In this document: in pieces, positions 12,353 through 25,514 of the stretch
How positions within the stretch are numbered: position 1 is the stretch's first letter
Layout: the number at the start of each line of letters is the position of its first letter
Source of the DNA: Mucidula mucida
Lineage: Eukaryota; Basidiomycota; Agaricomycetes; Agaricales; Physalacriaceae
Assembly (NCBI GenBank): GCA_015501055.1
Contig: JADNYV010000011.1
Span: forward strand, 186,001 to 250,000
Length of the DNA: 64,000 nt
Direction: 5' to 3'
Made by a program: the position numbers and the translations under genes
Notes under the pieces: model-generated
The model's input: only the letters and a program-made list of their open reading frames with translations
The model's database searches: none
Told to the model about the DNA's origin: nothing

Positions 12353-14825
12353 ATGTTCAGTCTTTCCCTTCCTTTCGTGCTTCTCGCCGCTCGACTGGTC
12401 TCCCTCGCTCGCGCTGCCGATGTCAACTTTACTTTTGACATTGCCAACGATGTCGTCGCTCCCGACGGCTTTGAGCGGGTTGGGGTTATTAATAATGGCA
12501 TCTTCCCTGGCACGTTGATTCAGGCTAACAAGGATGATGTTTTGCACATCCAAACCAACAACCTCTTGACTGACCCCACTATGAGGTACGGCGGGCGTTC
12601 AAAGCTACTTGTCACGACACTCACCTTGATCTTTACTGTTAACAGGCGAAGTCTGACTATCCATTGGCATGGTTTGGTAAGTGCTTTCCACCTTGTTCAT
12701 GCCTTTCAAAATATTCATCATACGCCACAGTTCCAAATGAGGACCGCCTCAGAAGACGGACGTGAGATTTCCATGACCAATGGATAAACGGGATCAAGCT
12801 AACTCGTTGTATTAGCGGCGTTTGTCAACCAGTGCCCTGTTTCCCCAGGGCATTCTTACACCTACGATAGTAAGCTGTGGTTTCGCATCCTCATTGTGCA
12901 GGTATAACTCGTCCTGGTTTAGTCCCTTTGAACGGACAAGCGGGAACGTACTGGTACCATAGTCATCTGGCATCTCAATACGTCGATGGACTCCGCGGGT
13001 AAGTGTCCTATGAGTTCCAGACACCAACACACTGACTGACCGGTCCCAATTACACACCAGCCCCCTCGTCATCTATGGTAGGTCTCCCTTATTCACCGCG
13101 ACATCATCCTTCAAAGTGACCGTTCTTTTCCAGACCCCGAGGACCCGCATCTGGGCCTTTACGATGTCGATGATGAGACGACCGTCATCACTTTGGCCGA
13201 TTGGTATCATTTGGTGGGCAATTATTCTTCTACCTGTGAGCGGATACTGAATCGTTCATGCAGCCTTCTATCGGTATTTCTGAGAAATACCTCCAGCAAA
13301 GCCCTTTTCATGAACCGGTGCGTGGCATGAGCGTGATCCCTGTGAATGCGAATGTGACCTCGATGTACTATAGATCGCCGACAGTGGTCTAATCAATGGC
13401 AAAGGTCGATTCGTCGTAAGCAGCTTCCGTTTGTTCACTTTCCTTGCGTTGATTTTTTTAAATCTCAGGGTGGACCGGAGGTCGACTGGGCGCGTATCAA
13501 TGTCGTTGCAGGAAAACGTTACCGCTTCCGATGCATAAACATCTCTGGCTATGGACAGTTTACTTTCGCCATTGCTGGCCACTCAATGACGATCATTGAG
13601 GTTCGTAGTGTCTCTCTCGATCCGATTATGTTGCTAAGGACTACATATGACTAGGTTGACGGTGTCAGTCACGAACCATTGACTGTTGACTCTTTCGAAA
13701 TCCTGGTCGCTCAACGCTACTCGTTTGTTCTGAATGCTGATCAGCCGGTTGACAACTACTGGATTAGCGCTCCTATGGAGGAGCACCATCAAGCAGACAA
13801 CACGAACTGTGCGCTCCAGCTTTTTGCGTTAGAATTCCCTCGTCCTCATCATCCGTGCAGTGAACGGAGACAATGTTTTCGCCGTGCTGCATTATGAAGG
13901 CGCACCAGACGCCGATCCCACCGGGGCTCCGGATTTCGCTGCGAAGAAAAACAACCAGCTCCAAGAGCATCTTCTAGTCCCACTCTTCAACCCTGAGGCT
14001 CCTGGGGGCGCTGGGCCGGCCGACCACTCTATCGATCTGAAATTCCAAGAAGAAGTCAATGGCACCACTGGAGACCGCATCGTAAGTCGCTCCTCGTAGG
14101 TTCTTCATCGACGTTTCTGACGACTCCTTTTCAGTGGACGATCAATGGTCTGAGCTACATTTCGCCTGATCTGCCAACTCTCCTGAACATTCTGTCGAAT
14201 AATTTTACCGGCATGAGCAGCTTCGCTCCTAATGAGAACACCTTTGTCCTCAACTTCAATGAGACCGTTGAGCTCGTCATCCATGGATCTGCGGGAGGTA
14301 AGGTTTTCTTTTGTGTTCAAAATAGCCCAGCGTTTTGACTCGTCCCTGCTAGGCCACACTCAGTAAGACGCGACCCATTTGTCCCTCACATTTGGGATAT
14401 TGATTATCTTGAAGCCCTTTCCATCTTCACGGCCATGCTTTCTCCATTGTGCAGGGAATGGATGGACCTAAGAACTTTGTTAACCCACCCCAACGCGGTA
14501 AGTGTTACTAGCTTAAATATTTTCTGATGCTCGTGCTTATTGCTGGTACTAGACGTGGTCGGCATTGGAGGTTCCACCGTTATCATTCGCTTCCGAGCTG
14601 ACAACCCCGGACCGTGGTTCTTGCATTGCCACATTGGTACGACGTTTTTCCAGTATTGAGTGCGCTCTGACTGCGTTTTCAGACTGGCATTTGGAAGCGG
14701 GCCTCGCCGTTGTTTTTGCAGAAGCTCCTGCGGAAGAACGCGCAGGTCCCCAGTCTTTGATCATCAAGCAAGAGTATCTCGACTTGTGCCCGATCTACAA
14801 TGCTCTCCCCAAGGAACTGCAGTGA
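12353..14825 (+). CDS. Laccase (secreted multicopper oxidase)
   Basis: Oxidises phenols with reduction of O2 to water; acts outside the cell in lignin or phenol turnover. The gene has 16 short introns, typical of basidiomycete laccases. A signal peptide ([21 protein letters not shown]) precedes three cupredoxin domains. The four copper signatures are present after splicing: [32 protein letters not shown] and [13 protein letters not shown]. The C-terminus [14 protein letters not shown] is typical. Two oddities stand out. The Cys normally in QYCDGLRG is Val, and the usual partner Cys in the LSCDPN-type motif is also absent, so one of the two standard disulfides appears lost. The residue at the T1 axial position is Leu rather than Phe, which in this family suggests a lower redox potential. 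Confidence 0.93.
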
Positions 14826-14976
14826 ATAGTCACGGCTACTAACTTATTCATGTTCAAGTATTACTCCTCCTTTATTTGTTCTTTGGTCAACTCCTATTCC
14901 GCTCCGAAGTGCATTCTTAGTCTATTTACTCTTTTGTATCTATGATTCGTTCTTTCTCTTGTTGTAAAAACCTACT

Positions 14977-16316
14977 TTACTTTTGCTGTATTCCCGGCGT
15001 TTTCGGCATGACTGCTGTTACGACAGAAGGGAGCTCAGGCTTGTAACCGCGAGTGTTGATCCAGTTCTGCTCAATCGCCAACAAGCTATCGATGGAATCG
15101 AACATGGTGTCTTCCAGACTGATAAACTGCGCTTCATCCATTCCCAGCACTTCCTTGAGGCGGCCCATGTCGCATTGTAACTTTAGCGAAGGATACCTTG
15201 GGACTTTCTTCGTAGTCCATCTTGAAGCTACCTGTGGCCTCTCCTGCACCACCAGTTTTCGTACGGCTTCCAGGTCAAATTCGTGTGGTGAGCCGAATAT
15301 GAGGCGTTTCCGTCCGACAGAAGAAGAGGGCGGAGCCTTCAGGGCGCGAACGTGTGCTTTGGCAACGTCTCGTACGTCGGCGTAGTGGACGTTCGGAGGA
15401 AACACCGTGCTGTCTGGGAATAGTAGAACATACAACATTCCGAGCGAGGTTATACCGCCTATGGAGGGCTCGGGGACCTTGAACGTTTCAGCGACAGGTC
15501 CGTAGATGAAGGGAGGATTGACTGCGTACAAAATTAGACGGCATTCTCTCTGAATCAGCGCTAACGTACTTGTCGTGATGTCAAGATAAGGATGTGCATC
15601 AGCATATGCCCACAGCTCGCGTTCCGCGACGGTCTTCGCAGCCCCGTAGACTGCCATTCCAGTGAGGCCGTTCGCCTGTTCCTTGGTGACCGGATTCCAA
15701 TCTGGGATGAGGGTCAATAAGAGGAACAGAGTTGAGTTGGACGTATCCCATACCTTGGTCAGTCGTACTCCCGCCCGGATTGCGAGCAGTAGCTATGGAG
15801 CTAGTGACCACGATCCTCTTGATACCCGCCTTGTCAGCTTGTCGGACGACATTGAGAGTGCCTTCAATCGCGCCCTGCCGCAAGTTGAGTCCCTGTCAAC
15901 AACGGGTAGGCTGACGTACCCGTAGCACTTCCTGAGCATCATTTCTCGAGGGTAAAGGCGCCGCTGAGTGGATCACCGCAGTGACACCTTCGAACGCAGC
16001 AGGAAAGTCGTCGATGGCAACGTCAGCCACCGAGACGACTTCGAATTGAGCGCCGTACTTTGCGTACAACTCGCGAAGCTGCTGGATCTTGGCGCCACGG
16101 GCGGCACTGGCAAAACGAGAGTATGTGAACGCGAGCAATAGATTATGATAAGTTAAACATACGCTCGAACGCGATAGCCAGTTTTGAGCAGCTCGAGTAG
16201 GATATGAGATCCGACGTATCCTGTGCCGCCAGTGACCTGTGTTCCAGTTGTTAGAATTGAAGGTCACAAACCGAGATTTAGACACGGCGCACGAAGATCA
16301 ATTCGGATGAGGACAT
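14977..16316 (-). CDS. NAD(P)-dependent extended SDR (dihydroflavonol/cinnamoyl-CoA reductase or Gre2-like)
   Basis: A reductase of aldehydes or ketones in the extended short-chain dehydrogenase family. The first exon encodes MSSSELIF and joins across an intron to the Rossmann motif VTGGTGYVGSHILLELL. The catalytic YGAAK (YxxxK) lies after TDQDWNPVTKEQ, and the substrate-side motif NPPFIYGP follows. The domain order VIHSAAPL, GTLNVVRQADKAGIKRIV and VTSSIATA fits the DFR/Gre2 group. The exact substrate cannot be read from sequence. The gene converges with laccase, leaving about 150 bases between the two stops. Confidence 0.87.
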
Positions 16317-16870
16317 ATTTGCCGAGTGGATTGACCGTACAAACCTTGACTCTTTATACCTCGAGCTTGAACATACCCGTCTCGTCAGGTGGTTCTCCGA
16401 CACGGACAGTGGTACGGCAATACGGCGAGCACAGGCAAATACTGATGTGGAGATGGTCAAAACTACTGCTTGATATCCAGCTCGGTCGTTCTATATCCGG
16501 CGTACCGGAAGATCTCGAAGCAGACAGTCGACAACTATTGGACCAGGTGATGTCACGGAGTCGCTGCATGACAAACACCGAGTTCTTCTGTCCGAGGTCT
16601 GCACGGGTACGAGCTGCAGGCCGTGTAATGCGAAGACGCAGCAGGTGTGTGGCGTAATCGAGAATCGAGATCGCTGATGACTAAGTTCGTCTGGTTCCCA
16701 AACAAGTGGGCAAAGCGGCGGTGATTTGTTTTTGGCTAAAAAAACTCAAAATCGCTTGCAAGATATATGCACAAAGCAAGGTGTTACACGGCCTGAAACA
16801 TTCCGGCGTAAGTAGTTGTACTATCTAAACACCGAGGACCGCGAGCGTAGAGCATGCTTACAGGAGACTA
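16317..16870. other. Intergenic region
   Basis: About 550 bases between the SDR start and the GH35 stop. No exon or element is recognised. It presumably holds the SDR promoter and the GH35 terminator. Confidence 0.4.
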
Positions 16871-19800
16871 CTAGTATACACTTCGCGGTACATATGCCGG
16901 ATTATTCACCTCAATCTCCCCAACTCCTCCATCAAACACCCCATCAATGACCAGCTCCAAATCAGGATGCACCGGAACATTCTCCTCCATCGCCCAAAGG
17001 GCCACCGCGACCGTGCTGAATTCTGATTTTAGCGCCCAGTTATCAAAAGACCAACACACGTACTTCTCTCCCCGATAATCCAAAATACCTTCATGCACAG
17101 GGAACTTGGCCTGCGGACTGACGAAACATGAGCTCGAATATCACAGTCCGCAAGTCGAGATACACCGACCCGAGATTTCCGACTCGCTTGCCCATCATCC
17201 ACCCGTTGACGAAGAGGTACACTCTGTAGGGCTGTCCCAAAGGCTCTGTGAACACAAACGATATCGGTACATCGTAGCCTTTCGCGATATTCAACTTGAA
17301 CGTCGTGACAAAGAAGCCGACGCCGGCAGCAGAATCTGGAAGTCCTTCTACGAGCTCCCGAGAAGCCCATGATGAGATGTCGTAGCCCGGTAGATGCCAG
17401 CCGGCGCGTTCACCGTAAAGGCCTCCTTCGTTGAAGACGCTGCGAGTCTTGTCGGGGAAGCTGTCAGGGACGCCTTGAGTACATTTGTCTGAAGAAACAC
17501 GAAGACAAATCCCACTTTGTATATCCTCCTACCTTTCCTTGCACCTTCCACTCACCAAAAGCCCCATCGTTCAATCGGAAACCACGAATTCCTCGAGGAC
17601 CTTTAGAGACATCGGGCTCGGCTGCATATACGGTTACGGAGTCGAATGTGAATGCAAGGAGGTACTTACTTCCCTCCGTTTCGTCGAGTCCCATGTTATC
17701 CTTAAGCAGATGAGCAAACGGCTGAAAAGTTACGAAAATACTTCTAACCTGTACAACGGTAATCACGTTGTTCCCACCAACATTCAGCGACCCGTCGGGG
17801 AAAACAAACACATCGTCTGTCTCTTCGATGACATTGAGATTATTGGAACAGCTATACGCCAACCTCTTCAGTACCACTGATTAGCCATAGTCAAGCGGCT
17901 GTACGTACTTCCCGTATGCCGTATCTAAGAACACATCGTTGAGCCAGACAGTGGCAGCGAACGCTAAGAAGTAACGCATCAGTACGATTTAGAGAAGCCA
18001 AAATGAGCTGGACCACCTCCGCCACCATTAATCGAAAGGTTAGCGCTCTTTTCCTCTCCAGTCGCCGTGAAATGACCTCGCCACAGAACGATGTTTTCGC
18101 AGCTGAAACAGACAGCTCAATGACATGAAAACCAGGAACATAGAAGAGACGCACAAGCCATAATCGCATCCATAAAGGATTCGCCCATCACCATAATAAG
18201 GCTTCCAAGGGATATTCGACGTAGTATGATTAGCAACGACCCAAGAAGAATCGTCGTACTCGGACGATATCTCAGGCAAACTGTCCTTGAACTTCCATCC
18301 CTCAAGCTTCGGAACAGAGATCTCTTCCGCATGCAATGAGGGCCGAACATATCCAACATAAACCGAGCCCTCGGAGGGCATCAAATCCGATACCACATAC
18401 CCATTCCATGAGATGCTCCTCACTCCCTTTGGCGCAATAACAATCAAGCGCACCTCATCTTTCAGATCACCAGTAAGAGCCAACGACGTGCCCGTGATGC
18501 TCGCTGTACGCACAAGGTACGGCCCCCCAACGAGGATACTCTCGTTCGTGCCGAAGCTCCAAAAGTTGGCAAACTCTGTTTCCGCGGGAGCAGTGAGCAT
18601 TGGAGCCCAGAAGGTGACGGCAGTATTGCGATCGGCAAAGAGCACTAGCTGAGTGTCCGAGTCGTACACAGTGACTAAGCCTTGGATGCCAGGAAGGAAT
18701 GAAATGAGGCTGTTTTTTCCGGGTTTGATGTTAATCATAGCTGACTGGAGGCGCAGAGGGTTGGGTGTTCCAGTAAACTGCAACGAGGCTTCGTGGTCTT
18801 GAGACGAGTCCCCGTAGAGGAATAGCACATCCCTTCCATCAATAACGCCACCAAAGAACACTTGAGCGGTTGAGTAGAGCAGTTTAGACGAACCAAATGC
18901 ATAATTGGTGACAATGAGCTTCGACTGCCGTCCTCCTAACGTGATTGCTGGAGCTAGCTGTGGTAGGTCCAATTTGCCCTCCTTGGTATCGACCGAGATT
19001 TCAAAGGTCTTTGGAACACTGAAAAGAGTCGAGTCAGAGCACGAACGAACTAGGAATAATACCCACGTGGAGGAAGAATCATTGTGGCGCAGAATGTAGA
19101 ACCCTGCTTCCGTGTCCGGGTTCCTTAAGAATGTGACGAAGACGTCAGGAGATGATGTCGAGATCAGGCCCGTTGACGTGTCGCCAACCCAATCTGTCTT
19201 GTAGAAATCGGGAGTGCTTCGGATGAAGAAGCCTTGCAGTTTGAGTTCGTCGTATTTAGTGTTCAGGACACGTTGCTCATCAATCTATGAAACCAAGTTA
19301 GACTCTCAGTATACGGAAAGAGGATGTTCAAGTCCTTACTGCGGCCCCATAGTCATACGAAGTGTAAACCTATTCTTCTATTCAAAAAAGTTATCATGGA
19401 GGACTAAGATAAGACGCACGCTCCTATCGAACAAAATTAGAATGAACAACTGATCGGAACGTGACGATTGAACTCACGGGAAAGGAATAGCGCCCCACGA
19501 CGTGCCACTGCGCGTTTCATGAGCATTCGGAGCAACCTCTTACAAGCAACTTACCCGTAGAGCATATAGTAGTTGATCAGTTTCGCGTTACTCGCCCACA
19601 ACTGCAGATTGAACACAGACATAAACTCCGGACCTGTGAGCACGGCGCAAGGAGGGTAGCCTGGAAGTCACTGTTAGCAGATGTCATTTCCATTCAGGGT
19701 GCAGCGACATACTTGGAGCACCGGGCCCCCATGCATCGAATGCACCCGCTTGGAATTCTGTACACAATCTTGAGTTCAGTACAGGATGCAGGACGACGCA

Positions 19801-21149
19801 TATAGTCACCAGGAATATACCACGGCTGAGATGGATTAACCTCCATATGATATTGATGATAGGTCAGCACAATTGGCGTCCAGACAAAAGGATTGGAGCA
19901 GTCAAATCTCTGAGGATACGAATCAAGACTGCCGGGTCTAATCAGTACCGCGTTGACGTTGCTCCGCTTGGTAAACTCACCCATACAAATCTACAGCACC
20001 CTACAAAGCAAATGGTTCTAGTGAAATCAAGTGCAGAGGAAGCTAACACACAGTGCCATTGATAAAATTCCTGCGCGGGGCGGGATCGTTGTAGGTCAAG
20101 GGGACCACTATATCAGAGTGGTGATACACCTCTTTCAGGTCCTCAAAGTATTCACCGCCAAGCCATTGTTCATATTCGTTGTCTGCAAATGATTGAGTGA
20201 TCGATCTTGTTTGTGATAACTAGACACACACCAAGTTGTATAGCTGTCGATCAATCGATGAGCGGGGAACACGCATGAAGACGCGACGAACCGATGATAG
20301 GGCCGCCATGATTAATCTGGTAGGGCGCCGATTCCTCAATAATGGCTAAAATGTATCCCTTCCACGCGTCTCTCCAATCAGCAGCCTCCGTTCGGAGCGT
20401 ACCCGCAACTTCCGACGTAGCCCAATGAGCAATACCTCCCGCACTTGTCTCGGCATTGATGTACTAGTATTCACCCAGGAATCAGGTGTTGCCCAATGAA
20501 CCACACGAAGTATCCACTAACCGGACCTAGCATAGACATAAGCACAACGTAATTAATCGCGCTGTTCAAGCAACGCACCAGGACGCAGGACCACCCAAAT
20601 CCCAGCTGCCATACAAGCCTCGTAGAACGGCTTCAGCGCGCGCCAATCATCAAAATCTTGCACACCGCGCGACGGGTTGATGATGCCCATGTGCGTGTAC
20701 AAGCTGACCGCGTTCATGCCCGCCGCCTTGAATTTTTGCAAGATGTCGGGCCATAGGTCGACGACTGGCAGACGGAAAGTGTGGAACTCTCCAGAGCTGA
20801 TCACGTCGATGAGAGAAGGCGATATGCAGGGCAGATAGACGCACTGAAGGAATATCCGTTGACCTCGTAGTATGAGGCTGTAATTGTCGAAAGTGACCTG
20901 GTTAGTATCCCACTCCTGGGTTTCCGCTGTCAAACTACACGGTTTATGGGGCAAAAGGCTGAAGCTGTTGTAGCCTATATGGACCAGTATCAGGAAAGAT
21001 AACACCAGGAAAACGATCCATTTGAATTGTTCGCTTCGGCGACGCGTTTTCTGGTGAATGCTGGTCGAAATCAGCCGCCGGGAGTCCTTCTCATCGAGGC
21101 TGATTCCCTTCTCTGGGTACTGGGCGTCGTCTTTGCCATCGTCTGTCAT
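16871..21149 (-). CDS. Beta-galactosidase, glycoside hydrolase family 35, with N-terminal membrane anchor
   Basis: Cleaves terminal beta-galactosyl residues, likely from plant pectin, xyloglucan or galactan side chains. The large minus-strand gene has many introns and predicts about 1,000 aa, the size of fungal multi-domain GH35 enzymes. The catalytic (beta/alpha)8 domain shows FLHSGEFHTFRLP, FKAAGMNAVSLYTHMG and GIWVVLRPGPYINAETSAGG (acid/base Glu near 20450). PEFQAGAFDAWGPG (nucleophile Glu) is completed across the intron near 19750. The C-terminal jelly-roll domains extend to the stop. The N-terminus is not a classic signal peptide: about 45 charged residues (MTDDGKDDAQYPEKG...) precede a single hydrophobic helix (WIVFLVLSFLILVHIGY). 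This suggests a type II membrane protein. Confidence 0.9.
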
Positions 21150-21328
21150 GGTAAGAGCCAAGGCAGGGCAACTCCAGAAAGCCTCGCGTCCATTACCTCC
21201 GTCCGGCCCGTCGAAGCCGAGAGAGATTACGCCAGGTCCCAAGAAAGCATTCTGGATTGCAGGGAAAGTACTGTACACTTGCAGCGTAGATATAGAGATA
21301 ACAATGGGTATAGATACACTCATACATA

Positions 21329-23600
21329 TTACAGAGAGTACTTGCTCTTAATCAATGCTGCAGCACGCTCGGCTACCATGTAAACCGGCGCTTGTGTATG
21401 TGATTCGGGAATTGACGGCTATAGAACAGAAGTCAGACTCCAGACAACCTTGCAAGCGAGACAACAACGAACGAAGACAGAGGCATCAACAATGCGCACG
21501 CCATCCGCACCCTTCAGCAATAGCTCTGAATCGACAACACCCCACTTGGCCTTCTTTGGTGACATGCGCGCAGTCCCAACGGGATGGTTGATATTCGATC
21601 CATACGTTCTGGAGTACTGCAACTTCAGCTCATCCGTTGAGGCATCGGCGAGGTCGCCATAAGGCTCAATGATGAATCCATCCCAAGACGAGGCGCTTAA
21701 GAATTTCTCCGTATCCTTCATGACCTGTACCATAGTATATTCATCAAAAGCATTCGTGAGAAACGCGGGATCAATGAGAGGATCCGCGAAGGGATTAGTT
21801 GTGTTGATAGTGACACAACCGCCTACAAAGCATTTAGTTGGAAGGACTAAAAGTGCCCAGACGCAGGCTTACGAGACACCGGCGATACAACGCCCGCCAG
21901 AATCGTCAAGAACGAGCCGGTCGCAGGTTGAGTCAACGGTCCAAAGGCCGCAAAGCCATCCTATAAACGCGCGACTTTAGCAAGGAACCATACGCGTCAA
22001 CGGACCACCTCCATACCACGAAGATGATCTCCATGTGCCCCGCCGTCGGGCCTGACGATGGATCATCAAAATTCTCATAGATAGCAGCATCATCCGGCAA
22101 GCGCAAGAACGAATAAGTGTTCGCAGGCGAATTAACGAATCGTCCTTGTCTCGTTGTGTTCCATTTGACCAACTCCAGCCCAAAAAGGTTGGTATCCCGT
22201 AGAAGAGAATCAAACGTGCCGTTGGAGTTGACAAGGTAGTAACTGGCAACAGCGGGATGGTCGGCGAAGTGCTGGCCCACGTCAGGGAGATTGACGATGG
22301 GTTTGATGTTAAGCTTCCGTAGATCCTGCCTAGGTCCGATACCAGAAAGCATGAGAATCTGTGGTGTGGCGATGACACCGGCGCTCATAATGACTTCTTT
22401 AGAAGCCTTGATCTGAACGGGAATGTCTGCCAGAATAATCAGAAAAAGGCATGCTTGGTTATGAGCGCGTACCATCGTTCGTCTGTTGCAATTGAACAGC
22501 GCGAATTTCAGGCTTGCTTTTCTTGCCGCCCGTCTCAATCAACTTGGTTACACGTGTGTTGACAAGCACATCCAAGTTGTCGCGGTCTATCACAGGGTAA
22601 AGATAAGCCGTGGCGGCACTACTGCGCTCGCCACCGCCAACGGAGCTCTGCATGTAACCTACAAGAACAAATTAGTCATATCCTGGGAAAGCTTAAGAAT
22701 CCACAAACTGGTGCCCAAAACTACACCACCATTGATATCAACGGTGTATGAATAACGACCACCTAACTCCAAGCTCGCGTTGACGACGAGAGGATCGAGT
22801 TCCGTTGGGAAGCCGGGCACACTTGTCAAGACATTGCCATTCGTGCCATGGACTGCAGGGTCAACTTGACCGGTGGTGTCGTGACCGTCCGCGGGCGCCA
22901 CTAGTGTGTTACTCTGTCGGAGAGGCCGATTAGTCTCCATCAAAGGATCGCCTAAGTATGCCCGACCTTGAGCCAGAACTCCTCCATGTTGTTCCAGGAC
23001 CATCCGTCGTCACCTGTAACCTCCGCCCAACTGTTCCAGAGGTCGATAGAGCCTCTATTCCATGTCAAAAGATCTACGCGAAAATGAAATGTGAACATCA
23101 TACACCTGGATAGCGTGAAGAACGTTTACTCACTGACGACGCTACTTCCCCCAAGTCCGAATCCTCTCGTGAATCCAAGTGTCCGATTATCGTATCCTTC
23201 CAAAGGTACAGTCGTGTAATTCCAATCTACAGAAGTTCCTGCCAGAGAAACGCCCAAAAACGGCGCGATAGTCGCAATGATACCTTCATTGCTACAAATT
23301 CAAACGTCCGTTGAGTGATGAACCACATGCATAATCGCGTCGTACCTTCCACCCGCTTCAATGGCAAGAACCTTAACATCCGGATTCTCCGACAGACGAG
23401 CTGCCAACACACAGCCGGCAGTTCCCGCTACATCCCGTTCAACAATGTTCGGACACAGTAATATAAATTATAATATAAACAAACGTACCACCAACGACAA
23501 TAAAGTCGTACTCAGTCTCCGAAAGGTCTGCAGGCGAGAAGATGAGCTTGCCTGAGGCAAGGGCTGCCGCTAAACCGATGAAAAGAGCGGGTTGCCACAT
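21329..23600 (-). CDS. GMC oxidoreductase, aryl-alcohol-oxidase type
   Basis: A secreted FAD-dependent alcohol oxidase that produces H2O2, feeding peroxidases or Fenton chemistry in wood decay. The minus-strand gene is split by several introns and predicts about 600 aa. The start MWQPALFIGLAAALASG is a signal peptide. The FAD-binding VGGGTAGCVLAARLSENP and LAIEAGG follow, then the GMC motif GLGGSSVVN and the second signature SAGVIATPQILMLSGIGP. The active-site region contains NINHPVGTARM (first catalytic His) and, after the last intron, ESHTQAPVYMVAERAA with the second His. These features fit the aryl-alcohol oxidase group better than glucose oxidase. The gene lies 180 bases from the GH35 start in the same direction. 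Confidence 0.9.
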
Positions 23601-23900
23601 CTATGGGTGACTGTGGTGGTCGGGAACAAGCACCGTGTGTGGAGTGTGCCAGGAGCAACAGGACTTGAGATTTGCCCGAGATGCATGTGGGCGGCTAATG
23701 TCATTAAGGAACGATTTCATCAGGATTTGTCGATGAAAAGCAGGGTTGAGAGAGGGACAGGGATAGGGCGGGTAAGAAGCCGGCCGTCGGCGAACTCTCA
23801 TCACATGACCTAGGCTGCCGGCAGCCCTTGGACTCGAACCGCGACAGCAAGTAAAGTACACCAACCTTTTGGTGAAAAAACATGCTGAAAAACAACCAGA
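23601..23900. other. Bidirectional promoter region
   Basis: A 300-base gap between the divergent GMC oxidase (-) and the membrane protein gene (+). A GGACTCGAACC string on the plus strand resembles a tRNA T-loop complement, but no cloverleaf forms. No clear TATA box is seen. Confidence 0.35.
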
Positions 23901-25514
23901 ATGGTCCGTCTTCGAAAAGCTCGCAACATACTTTGGTTTTGCATCTATCTTCTCGTTTTCTGCCAGTGTCTTTTGATGGTCTACCGAAAAACGCGTACCT
24001 CGTCTAGGAAGAAGACGTTATTGCAAGATATCTCTACTGCTTTGATGAATGAGCTGCCGAAATACCTTCCGTCACACCTTGAAGACCATACCGCCCTCCG
24101 TCTCGTCCAAAAATCCTTGCTGTGTGCCGCAAACTTGACCGTTGGAGGACGCGTCAACGCGAAGGACGTTCGCCGAAAATACTTTCCATTAGACTCTCCA
24201 TGTACACCACTGCCCAACCTCCCTCTGCGCACTCTCTGCGCTTCGCACAGCAGACAAAAAATCCTGTTCGTCGGACCCGAAACCACATATCATCTCCATC
24301 TCCTCTGGCTCGACGCCCTCTCATCAATCGAAAACAGATCCCATTCCTGTCGTGGGCCCCCCTTTTGCACATTTCATCACATCTGCCGCCCGACGTCCGA
24401 CGGATCAGAGAGGCTTGAAGATATTCGCAACCAGCGCGCGCAAAAGCCTCCTTCGACCGATGACCTCGCCTCTTCCAATTCTTCTATTTTGCGCTACATC
24501 ATGTCCTCGACCTTGCTGACATCCATCGATCCCGCCGACGACCACTATTCTGTTCCTCAAATTGACCCCCTGACCGGTGTCCGCATTCATCAGACGCCGT
24601 GGCTTGAACAGGCGCGAAAGTCTGATGTGGTAGTGCTGAGTCGGGGCCCGGTGCCTGCGCCTGCGTGGACTTATGATGGATCTTCTCAAGGAAACTGGTC
24701 CTTTGTGGACGCGATCTATACGAACCATCCCGCAGCATATATCTCCGACGCCTCAGAGCTTGCTTCGCGGGTGATCAACGCTGCGCTTCATGTTACTCTC
24801 GCTGATTTTCTCCCATCGCTGGCACGAACGCTCTCGACGATATCCACCGATGCCGATATTCGAAGAAGGAAAGCACGCTGGATCTGGCATAGCAGCTTGT
24901 ATCAGACGGAGCCCTGTCTTGTCCCAACGTCGTACCTAGATCAAGCAATTTTTGGCAATGATGACGACTTGTGGGTGCTCTACTTTAATGCACAAGGTAA
25001 CACTTGCTTTCCTCTGGCGTCTTCTTTAATGATACTGACGCGATGACAGTATACATGCACAATTTCATGCTCCCAAAGCTCCTTCCATTCTACGGAATAA
25101 CGTACATGCCCCTCGTCGCGTCTACCTACGAAAGTGCTGCTACGGTTTCTAATGCCAGTAAAGAATGTTGGAAGCCAGAATTCGATACGCCATTTGGGAG
25201 GGAAATCGGGCAGCAGTTCTTCAACGCTATAGGTCACATATTCCAGTCCTGAATTAATGTGTTTGAACCGACTGAATTCATCTGACAATAAATGCTGTCC
25301 AGGATATCTTGCGTTGCCTCATCCGTTTGAAGTTCCACTGATGGAAGAACCGAATCGTCTGAATATTTTGGTGGCGTCGCAAAATTCGGAGGAAAGTGAT
25401 TCCCACCGACTCGACGAAGAAAAGTTGTACCTTGACAGAACTGGGATTAGTGATGATCGCGACTGGAGTAAAAGGACAACTTCACCTTCTTCGCACTTAG
25501 GACGTGTCCTGTGA
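23901..25514 (+). CDS. Type II membrane protein resembling fungal PC-esterase/SGNH proteins; 3' end inside a repeat
   Basis: Function is not certain. Exons 23901-24996, 25050-25232 and 25303-25514 join in frame. A short basic N-terminus is followed by one membrane helix (ILWFCIYLLVFCQCLLMVY) and a large luminal or external domain. The block KILFVGPETTYHLHLLWLDAL resembles the first SGNH block of PC-esterase proteins, but the expected GDS is GPE. Later parts contain Trp- and Tyr-rich segments typical of such glycan-modifying proteins. From about 25425 the reading frame runs through sequence homologous to the 3' end of the dispersed repeat family, so the last ~30 residues are repeat-derived and the original C-terminus may be lost. 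Confidence 0.6.

Noticed and set aside
23800..23880. tRNA-like T-loop string GGTTCGAGTCC on the minus strand
   Set aside because: The flanking bases do not form the 5-bp T stem, and no acceptor or anticodon arm can be drawn.
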